DNA from: Pseudomonas sp.
Lineage (GTDB): Bacteria > Pseudomonadota > Gammaproteobacteria > Pseudomonadales > Pseudomonadaceae
Direction of reading: 5' to 3'
Assembly (NCBI GenBank): GCA_030654635.1
Contig: JAURXE010000676.1
Coordinates: 1-5,097, forward strand
Length of the DNA: 5,097 bases
Shown: in pieces, positions 1 through 5,097 of the stretch
How positions within the stretch are numbered: position 1 is the first letter of the stretch
Layout of the letters: each line of letters begins with the position of its first letter
Notes under the pieces: model-generated
Told to the model about the DNA's origin: nothing
What the model saw: only the letters and a program-made list of their open reading frames with translations
Databases searched by the model: none
Position numbers and translations under genes: made by a program

Positions 1-807
1 ATGCAGCAAAGCCTGTCGCCGACCTGGAACCTCGGCGTGCTGTGGGAGCCGACCGACTGGTTCGCCTGGGGCGCTGTGTACCAGAGTGAGGCCAAGATGC
101 ATTTGCAGGGCCAGTACACCGTGGACTACTCACAGAACTGGCAGGGTTTTTGGCAAGGCTTGGACAGCTCGTTGGTTGGGGCGATTTTCAACAGCATCAC
201 GCCGGATGGGGTGGATAGAGAAACCGGTAATGTGTCGATGGACCTGACCTATCCGCAGCATTTTTCGACCGGAATAAAACTTAAACCGGCCACTAAATGG
301 CAGTTCAATGTGGATGTTAAGTGGACCGATTATGCCGCTTGGGAAAAGTTCGAACTGAAGTTCGATCGGCAGTTGGACATGCTGAAGATTGCCAGCATCT
401 TCTCGCCGGAAAATGCCACGGCCACCTCCATCACCCTGGACCGGGGCTATAAGTCGGTGTGGAGTTGGGCGCTTGGTGTGCAATATGACGTTAATGACCG
501 TCTGAGCCTGCGTGCCGGCTACGAGCCACGGCCTTCGGCGGTTCCGGGTAATAAAGCCGATGCTTTGGTGCCCCTCGGTGATGCGCAACTTTACGGGCTC
601 GGCTTGGGTTATCGCTGGGATCAAGACACGGTGATAGATTTGGGTTTCAATTATTTGGTCAGCAAGCAGAACATTCCCGCCGGCTCCAGTTGCAATGCTA
701 ACTGTTCGGGTATCGACAGCATCGTCTACAACCCTTATTCCGACTTGGATATTGAAACCACGGTGAAGGCCTATATTTTGGCGCTCACCTACACCACGAG
801 TTTTTAG
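1..807 (+). CDS. FadL/OmpP1-family outer-membrane transport protein, C-terminal part (5' end outside window)
   Basis: This is the last 268 residues of a FadL/OmpP1/TodX-type beta-barrel, a family that carries long-chain fatty acids, alkanes or aromatic hydrocarbons across the outer membrane. The visible sequence is a series of amphipathic, aromatic-rich strands. Family-like stretches are NLGVLWEPTDWFAWGAVYQSE near the fragment start, GYEPRPSAVP (residues 173-182), YGLGLGYRW (about 198-206) and the NPYSDLDIETTVKAYILALTYTTSF tail. The terminal Phe is the usual BAM assembly signal. FadL proteins are typically 400-450 residues with a signal peptide and an N-terminal hatch. Neither is seen here, so the ATG at base 1 is almost certainly internal and the true start lies upstream. 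Two cysteines four residues apart (C231, C235) lie in a probable extracellular loop. The stop codon TAG overlaps the next gene's GTG, which implies co-transcription. The family is clear; the substrate cannot be read from the sequence. Confidence 0.88.
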   Translation: MQQSLSPTWNLGVLWEPTDWFAWGAVYQSEAKMHLQGQYTVDYSQNWQGFWQGLDSSLVGAIFNSITPDGVDRETGNVSMDLTYPQHFSTGIKLKPATKWQFNVDVKWTDYAAWEKFELKFDRQLDMLKIASIFSPENATATSITLDRGYKSVWSWALGVQYDVNDRLSLRAGYEPRPSAVPGNKADALVPLGDAQLYGLGLGYRWDQDTVIDLGFNYLVSKQNIPAGSSCNANCSGIDSIVYNPYSDLDIETTVKAYILALTYTTSF

Positions 808-1973
808 TGCTTATGCAGCGGTTAATTCTCAGTCTTGGCTTGCTTGCCGCCTTTGATGCACAGGCCAGTAATGGCCGTTATTTGACCTGGGTCGATGATC
901 AGGGCCGTGTGCACAACACCTTTGTCGACAGTGGTTACGGCTCGCAGCAGCGCTCGGCCGAGCGGCGTATTACGCAAAGCGATCAGGCTCGGCTGGCTGA
1001 TCAGGGCCAGAACAACTGGCCGGGCAGTGCCGGCAGTAACGAAAGCAAACGGCGTTATTTCACCTGGGTCGATGCCGGCGGCACTATGCAGAGCAGCTTT
1101 TATGCCGGTGCTCAGCAACTGGATGGGCAAAAGAATCTGACCCTGCCCAATGGCCAGCATTCCAGTGATTACATTGATGCCGAAGCCTTTGAAGATAAGG
1201 GCTTTGTGCGCAGCGAAAACGGCAACCCCTATTACACCTGGACGGATGAACACGGGCGTCTGCATAACTCGCCGATTTCCGCCGAGCAGCGCGCCGATGG
1301 TCTGCGCAGCGGCGCCCAGGCCAGCAGCATCAAGTACACCGAAGGTCGTCAGGTTGAGTTTGATAAGCCTGCGGCCGAGTTGCCGGGGCTCGATGGCCAG
1401 ATGAGTCCAGCGATGTTGGCTTTGCTGGAGGGCAGCAAAGAGAAAAGCGCCGGGCTCTATCAGAGCTTGCAAGACAACTGCTGCGTGCAGCTGGCAGATG
1501 GCGCTTTTACCGAGTTGTCCGCCGACGAGCCGCGTTACCAGGAGCTCAACAACCTGTCGCCGAGCTTTGATTTCCCCATGGGCCGCAGTTATTACGCCGC
1601 GCTGAAGTTGCCCAGCTCGCAGCGCACCTATGGCTTGCGGGTGCGCAGCTTTGCCAACAAGCAGGTGGTGTATCCCTCGTTGCTGTTTCTGGATGAGCGC
1701 AAGCACCCAACCCGCTTGGTCAGTGATGCGGTCTATCAGCTGCACGCCGAGACCTGGTATCGCTATGCCTTTATCGAGGGCACTGTCCCGGTGAATGCCA
1801 TGCAGGGCGAGCGCTACGTGCTGCTGTTGACCACCAGCGAGGACCGTCAGCTACAAACCCTGGATAACAAACCCTTCAAGCGCCCGCTGCAGGATTTGGC
1901 CTTGGATGAGGCCGGCATGCAGGTTCACCAGCACGCCGAAGTCGGCGGCTTTGAGCTGGCTGTGGTGCGTTAA
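807..1973 (+). CDS. Secreted protein with three DUF4124-like repeats and a MalM-like C-terminal domain
   Basis: A 388-residue protein starts with a typical signal peptide: a hydrophobic core at residues 5-16 and probable cleavage after AQA at residue 20. There is no lipobox, so a soluble periplasmic protein is expected. The N-terminal half has three spaced WVD-type motifs resembling DUF4124: YLTWVDDQGRVHN (25-37), YFTWVDAGGTMQS (84-96) and YYTWTDEHGRLHN (143-155). From about residue 220 to the end, the sequence resembles the MalM family (periplasmic maltose-operon protein of enterics). The resembling parts are SPSFDFPMGRSYYAALKLP, then a PSLLFLDERKHPTR strand, and later GERYVLLLTTSEDRQLQ. A vicinal cysteine pair lies at 225-226. 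GTG at 807 is chosen because it overlaps the preceding stop and has a weak GAG upstream; ATG at 813 would give nearly the same protein. No maltose genes are nearby. The neighbouring FadL-type porin suggests a role at the outer membrane or in handling hydrophobic solutes, but this is inference. The molecular function is unknown. Confidence 0.85.
   Translation: MLMQRLILSLGLLAAFDAQASNGRYLTWVDDQGRVHNTFVDSGYGSQQRSAERRITQSDQARLADQGQNNWPGSAGSNESKRRYFTWVDAGGTMQSSFYAGAQQLDGQKNLTLPNGQHSSDYIDAEAFEDKGFVRSENGNPYYTWTDEHGRLHNSPISAEQRADGLRSGAQASSIKYTEGRQVEFDKPAAELPGLDGQMSPAMLALLEGSKEKSAGLYQSLQDNCCVQLADGAFTELSADEPRYQELNNLSPSFDFPMGRSYYAALKLPSSQRTYGLRVRSFANKQVVYPSLLFLDERKHPTRLVSDAVYQLHAETWYRYAFIEGTVPVNAMQGERYVLLLTTSEDRQLQTLDNKPFKRPLQDLALDEAGMQVHQHAEVGGFELAVVR
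873..1280 (+). repeat. Three diverged DUF4124-like repeat units within the MalM-like gene
   Basis: This is a protein-level repeat. Units centre on residues 25-40, 84-99 and 143-158, each with the pattern aromatic-x-T-W-[VT]-D-x-x-G-x-x-x-[NS]. The spacing is exactly 59 residues (177 bases) between successive Tyr codons at 879, 1056 and 1233, so the units look like an ancient tandem duplication. The DNA has diverged outside the core, although Thr-Trp is encoded by acctgg in all three. The intervening segments are hydrophilic, rich in Gln, Ser and Gly, and far less alike. Confidence 0.8.
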
Positions 1974-1995
1974 TAGCGGTGCAAATGAGCCGCTA
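1974..1995. terminator. Small hairpin in the convergent gap, possible bidirectional terminator
   Basis: TAGCGG at 1974-1979 pairs with CCGCTA at 1990-1995 around a 10-base loop and fills nearly all of the 23-base gap between the stop codons of the MalM-like gene and lapD. Its position between convergent genes is what one expects of a shared terminator. The stem is only 6 bp and no run of T follows on either strand, so efficiency is doubtful. Confidence 0.35.
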
Positions 1996-1996
1996 A

Positions 1997-3946
1997 TTAC
2001 TCCCGCCATGGCGCCGGTGCGCCAATCAGTCGGCCCATGGCGCCTTGTATGCCGATCTCTTTGAGTGCGACCAACTCCCCTTGGGTTTCGACCATTTCGG
2101 CAATCAGTGGCATGTCGATGCTGTTGGTTGCGCGGTATATGGCTTCAATAAAGCTGTGTTTGTCGGCCTCCTGATCTATCGCACGTATATAGCTGCCGTC
2201 GATTTTCAGGTAGGCCAGGCCAAGATTGGTGAGGTTGCCGATCAGGTTGAAGTTGCCACCGAAGTGTTGCACACCAAGTTTGTAACCCGCCGCCCGTACG
2301 GATTGGCTGAGCTGCTCCAGTTGCGCGGCCGATGGCAGATAACGCTCATCCAGCTCGAGGGTCAGCAGGCCATCCTGTCTGGGGTTGTCGCGCAATATCT
2401 GCAGCAGCCGGGCCTGGCTGTCAGCGTCACGCAGGGTTTGCCCCGAGAGACTCAGAGCCAGCGGTTGTGGATGCAGGCTCAGGTGCTTGAGGCTGCTTTC
2501 CAGCATGGCGATATCCAGTCGGGCAGACCAACCGAGGCGTTCGATCCAGGGCAAGAATTGTCCGGCAGCTATCGCCTCGCCCTGTGGGTCAATCAGCCGG
2601 GCGAGCACTTTCTGGTGCAGGATCTTGCCGGTATCGGTACAGCTGGCAACTGGCTGGAAGAACAACATGAGCTTGCTCTGTGCAAGCGCCTCGTCGATCC
2701 AGCCACGCCAGTCCAGCAGACTGTTGCCGTTTGGCGTGACGCCATCATCGAGGCGTGCCCAGATCTTGCCGGGCGTGCCCTGGGCTTGGGTCAGCGCCAG
2801 GTCGGTGCGTGCGAATACCGCGCCGGCCTGATCGCCTGGGCTAAAAGCGCCGATGCCAATAAAGGCCAGTGGCGACATGCCACACTCACGGGCTTCTGCG
2901 AGGCCGTCTACTGCGGTGGCTAACTCGCTGGCCAATTGATCGGCCGCCTCGCCTGTCAGGCCCGGTGCGACCAAGGTAAATTCACCGGCGCGGCTGCGCG
3001 AACCTAACCATTCGCGGCGGTTGGGGTGCTCCAGTTGTTGCTTGAAGACCTCGCCCATGGCTTTGATCAGCGCATCGGTTTTTTGCCCACCAAGCTTTTG
3101 GTTGAGCCCGGCCAAATCCGCCAGGCGCATAAACAGCAGGTAGCCGGCGGTATTGTGTTCGGAGACCATCAGCTGCTCGGCCAAACGAATATCCAGCAGA
3201 CGGCGATTGGCCAGGCCGGTCAGGCTGTCCTGATAGGCTTCAATGCGCAGCTTTTCACTGCGGGCGGCCTCTTCGCTGAACAACGTTTTGAGTTTTTGCA
3301 CCATCTGGTTCATCGCCAGCACCACCCGTTTAAGCTCGGGCGTGCGGGGGATTTGCTGTACTGAGAGAAATTCACGGCGACTAATGGCTTCGGCCTGATC
3401 GACCATGTTGTCCAGTGGCCGCAGTTGGGTGCGCAGAAGCCAGCCGCCAAGCAGGGCGCTGAGCACACCACAGATCAGCAGCCAGGCCAGGCTGCCAATG
3501 GCGCTGTCCCACAGCTTGGCCAGGGCAAATTGCGGGTGGCTTTGTACTTCGACCCGCGCCGCTTGCTCCCAGCCGCGCATGATCAGTGCATCGCCACCTT
3601 GGGCGCGCAGGTCGACCAGGTTGACGAACCAGTCGGGTACTTGCTGCTCGCTTGCTCCGGTGTTGTTGCGCTCGACTATCACCTCGCCATTGGGGATGCC
3701 AAGCACTCGAATACTGGCGAAGTAGCCGCTATCAAATACCGAGCTGACCATCAGTTCGAGCATCGCCGGGTCGTCAACGTGCGGGGTCATCGACAACCCC
3801 AGCGCGGTGGCGGCGTCTTGCGCGTGGGAGCGCAACTGACTGATCAGCTGCTCGCGGGAGCTTTCCACGCCTGCAATAAAGCTGCCGGTAAAGGCCACCA
3901 GTAAAAACAGGCAGATCGCCAAGAACAGCTGCTTGAGTAATGACAT
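1997..3946 (-). CDS. lapD: LapD, inner-membrane c-di-GMP receptor controlling LapG
   Basis: A 649-residue protein, almost the same length as P. fluorescens LapD. In order it has TM1 (about 5-25), a periplasmic LapD/MoxY-type sensor output domain (about 26-150), TM2 (about 152-171), HAMP and signalling helix (about 172-235), a GGDEF-like domain (about 236-400) and an EAL-like domain (about 412-649). GGDEF is degenerate, RAGEF at 319-323, and EAL is replaced by KVL at 446-448. This agrees with a catalytically dead receptor. R450 in KVLAR and E617 in AEMVE are residues I recall as important for c-di-GMP binding in the P. fluorescens protein. W126 in the periplasmic GWEQ loop matches the Trp (W125 there) that docks on LapG. 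In the known system, c-di-GMP binding opens the autoinhibited form and LapD then sequesters LapG in the periplasm, keeping the adhesin on the surface. The ATG at 3946 has a good Shine-Dalgarno. The gene lies 9 bases after lapG. Confidence 0.95.
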   Translation of the reverse strand: MSLLKQLFLAICLFLLVAFTGSFIAGVESSREQLISQLRSHAQDAATALGLSMTPHVDDPAMLELMVSSVFDSGYFASIRVLGIPNGEVIVERNNTGASEQQVPDWFVNLVDLRAQGGDALIMRGWEQAARVEVQSHPQFALAKLWDSAIGSLAWLLICGVLSALLGGWLLRTQLRPLDNMVDQAEAISRREFLSVQQIPRTPELKRVVLAMNQMVQKLKTLFSEEAARSEKLRIEAYQDSLTGLANRRLLDIRLAEQLMVSEHNTAGYLLFMRLADLAGLNQKLGGQKTDALIKAMGEVFKQQLEHPNRREWLGSRSRAGEFTLVAPGLTGEAADQLASELATAVDGLAEARECGMSPLAFIGIGAFSPGDQAGAVFARTDLALTQAQGTPGKIWARLDDGVTPNGNSLLDWRGWIDEALAQSKLMLFFQPVASCTDTGKILHQKVLARLIDPQGEAIAAGQFLPWIERLGWSARLDIAMLESSLKHLSLHPQPLALSLSGQTLRDADSQARLLQILRDNPRQDGLLTLELDERYLPSAAQLEQLSQSVRAAGYKLGVQHFGGNFNLIGNLTNLGLAYLKIDGSYIRAIDQEADKHSFIEAIYRATNSIDMPLIAEMVETQGELVALKEIGIQGAMGRLIGAPAPWRE

Positions 3947-3952
3947 TGAGTT

Positions 3953-3957
3953 CTCCT
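3953..3957 (-). promoter_or_regulatory. Ribosome binding site of lapD, overlapping the lapG stop codon
   Basis: On the minus strand, AGGAG lies six bases before the lapD ATG, and its first two bases fall within the lapG TAG stop (3956-3958). This fixes the lapD start and suggests that translation of the two proteins is coupled. Confidence 0.75.
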
Positions 3958-4672
3958 AACCCTCGCCAATGGCGAAGCCTTCTTCGCGCATTTTTTTCAG
4001 TAGGTCTTGCCAGCGTGAGAGCTTTTTGCTGTCACTGGCGCGTTTGCCGCCGGCCGCGCCTGGCAAGTACAGGCCCTCGGCATTGAAGGCGTATACCGGT
4101 AACAGGTCTTTGCGCTGTGAGGCCGGACGAATCTCGCCAACCAGATTGTCGAGCACCAAGGGCATGGCGCTGGGGGTGCTGTAGTAGGTCAGCACCATAT
4201 GGGCTTGGTTGTAGGTGAGCGCTTTGACGTAAGTGATACGCAGTTTTTCACTGGGCACGCCCAGGCGGCGCAGGGTGAAGTATTTGGCGATGGCGTAGTC
4301 TTCACAATCTCCGGCGCCTTTTACCAGGGCTTCGATGGGGGTGGCCCAGTAGTCGTTTTGCCGCCAGTTCTGGCTGTCATCGACAAAACGCAACTGCCGA
4401 TTAAAGAAGCGGTTAACGACCTTGAGTTGCTCGTTTTCCTCAACATTGAGGCTGCTGTTGATCAGCCTGTCCCATTCTTCAATGCGAATTTTGGCATTGC
4501 CGATGTTGCCGTAGCGTTTTTCGGCGTTGCGGATAATCAGCTCAAAACTCCAGTCGGCATAGCTGATGGCTACACAGGCAAGCAGGCAGGCCAGCAGCGC
4601 GGGCCTAAGCCAGGCGCGTGCGCGGCGATATTTCGCTGGGCTACTTACTCGCGTATGCATGTCTGCATTCAT
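3956..4672 (-). CDS. lapG: LapG, periplasmic calcium-dependent cysteine protease that releases a biofilm adhesin
   Basis: A 238-residue bacterial transglutaminase-like cysteine protease (BTLCP family). The N terminus has a basic stretch (R16-R23) and a hydrophobic segment (about 24-39) with possible cleavage after SYA at 39, so it is exported. The catalytic triad is visible: C123 in GDCEDYA, H158 in QAHMV and D175 in LDN. The spacing of 35 and 17 residues equals that of the characterised Legionella LapG. D122 and E124 flank the Cys and correspond to the calcium ligands of the family. LapG normally cuts a double-alanine site near the N terminus of LapA-type adhesins; LapD holds it when c-di-GMP is high. 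ATG at 4672 is the earliest possible start because an in-frame TGA sits two codons upstream. Its Shine-Dalgarno is poor, so ATG at 4660 (M5) is an alternative. The gene follows the DUF454 gene after 18 bases and precedes lapD. Confidence 0.95.
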   Translation of the reverse strand: MNADMHTRVSSPAKYRRARAWLRPALLACLLACVAISYADWSFELIIRNAEKRYGNIGNAKIRIEEWDRLINSSLNVEENEQLKVVNRFFNRQLRFVDDSQNWRQNDYWATPIEALVKGAGDCEDYAIAKYFTLRRLGVPSEKLRITYVKALTYNQAHMVLTYYSTPSAMPLVLDNLVGEIRPASQRKDLLPVYAFNAEGLYLPGAAGGKRASDSKKLSRWQDLLKKMREEGFAIGEG

Positions 4673-4690
4673 GGCTCATGTGCCAGCAGG

Positions 4691-5097
4691 TTATGGCGTA
4701 GAGGTACGCGCGGGCAGGGTTTTTTGCCGCAGGATGTACAGCGTTACCAGTATTGCACTCATCAGCATAAATGCTCTGGCCCAGAGAAGCGGAACCAGGT
4801 AGCAGGAGAGGGCGATGCTCGACCACATCAAGCTGATCGCATAGACCTTGGCGCGCCGCGGTATCCCGCGGCCATCCAGGTAAGCGTGAATCCACGGGCC
4901 GAGCCGCGAGTGCTGCACCAGCCAGGTGTAAAAACGTGCCGAGCTCCGCATAAAACAGGCGGCGGCCAGTAGCAGGAAGGGCGTGGTTGGGAGCAGCGGC
5001 AGAAATATGCCGATTACGCCCAACACGACGCACAACCAGCCCAGCAGCAACAACGCGTAACGAACGCCCGCTTGGGGGTGTATGCGCAAGCTGGGCA
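4691..5097 (-). CDS. DUF454/YbaN-family small inner-membrane protein (5' end at or beyond window edge)
   Basis: About 132-135 residues. Counting from the TTG at 5089, the sequence GVIGIFLPLLPTTPFLLLAA (24-43), followed by CFMRSS, is the signature of the DUF454 family (E. coli YbaN). The positive-rich central loop (GRGIPRRAKVYA) is also typical. Predicted membrane segments are about 10-30, 32-46, 81-100 and 103-119. No biochemical function is established for the family. The frame is open to the right edge. TTG at 5089 is possible but has no visible Shine-Dalgarno, and the codon straddling the edge reads xTG, so a start at 5098 (giving xPSLRIH) or further out is more likely. The gene is the first visible member of the minus-strand unit and ends 18 bases before lapG, so co-transcription with lapG and lapD is likely. 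Whether it takes part in c-di-GMP or adhesin control is unknown. Confidence 0.88.
   Translation of the reverse strand, partial: PSLRIHPQAGVRYALLLLGWLCVVLGVIGIFLPLLPTTPFLLLAAACFMRSSARFYTWLVQHSRLGPWIHAYLDGRGIPRRAKVYAISLMWSSIALSCYLVPLLWARAFMLMSAILVTLYILRQKTLPARTSTP

Noticed and set aside
1..807. Treating the ATG at base 1 as the true start of the FadL-type gene
   Set aside because: The protein begins in the middle of the barrel with no signal peptide or hatch and is about 150-180 residues shorter than the family. It is cut by the window edge rather than truncated in nature.
822..1745. 307-residue open frame on the minus strand opposite the MalM-like gene
   Set aside because: Its product has no recognisable domain. 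The plus-strand frame has a signal peptide, repeats and a family-like C terminus. The antisense frame is a compositional shadow.
807..1973. Naming the second gene malM or assigning it to maltose uptake
   Set aside because: Only the C-terminal part resembles MalM, and no maltose transporter or regulator is nearby, so a gene symbol would mislead.
2045..2923. 292-residue open frame on the plus strand opposite lapD
   Set aside because: It lies entirely inside the convincing lapD EAL and GGDEF regions, and its translation shows no domain.
1997..3946. Active diguanylate cyclase/phosphodiesterase
   Set aside because: Both signature motifs are degenerate (RAGEF, KVL), and the context with lapG identifies a LapD-type receptor.
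4199..4972. 257-residue plus-strand frame spanning lapG and the DUF454 gene
   Set aside because: It runs antisense to two genes with clear family motifs and crosses their boundary. No coherent protein is visible.
4641..5033. 130-residue minus-strand frame overlapping the DUF454 gene and the lapG start
   Set aside because: It is out of frame with the DUF454 signature and lacks membrane segments or any domain.

Overview
The window reads as a chromosomal segment of a gammaproteobacterium in the Pseudomonadales, most likely Pseudomonas in the broad sense or a close relative such as Halopseudomonas. The main reason is an adjacent lapG-lapD pair whose two products match the Pseudomonas fluorescens Lap proteins in length and in key residues. 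GC content looks to be in the high fifties by eye. The sequence is densely coding, and I see no RNA gene, CRISPR array, insertion sequence or phage signature.

Layout. Plus strand, left: the C-terminal part of a FadL/OmpP1-type outer-membrane barrel (1-807, cut by the left edge). Its stop codon overlaps the start of a secreted 388-residue protein (807-1973) with three tandem DUF4124-like WVD motifs and a MalM-like C-terminal domain. A 23-base convergent gap with a small hairpin (1974-1996) follows. Minus strand, right, in transcription order: a DUF454/YbaN-type small membrane protein (4691 to the right edge, 5' end uncertain), lapG (4672-3956) and lapD (3946-1997). The gaps between them are 18 and 9 bases, so they probably form one operon whose promoter lies beyond the right edge.

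How the genes work together. LapD is an inner-membrane c-di-GMP receptor with degenerate GGDEF (RAGEF) and EAL (KVL) motifs. In the characterised Pseudomonas system, c-di-GMP-bound LapD sequesters the periplasmic calcium-dependent protease LapG. When c-di-GMP falls, LapG is released and cuts a giant surface adhesin (LapA- or CdrA-like), so the cell detaches from the biofilm. All expected LapG catalytic residues are present. No adhesin or type I secretion gene is visible, so the substrate must be encoded elsewhere. The left-hand pair is a separate unit: a putative hydrophobic-compound porin translationally coupled to a periplasmic protein of unusual domain composition. That pair is the least explained part of the window.

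There is no non-coding stretch longer than 25 bases. The long open frames opposite lapD and the MalM-like gene are compositional shadows.
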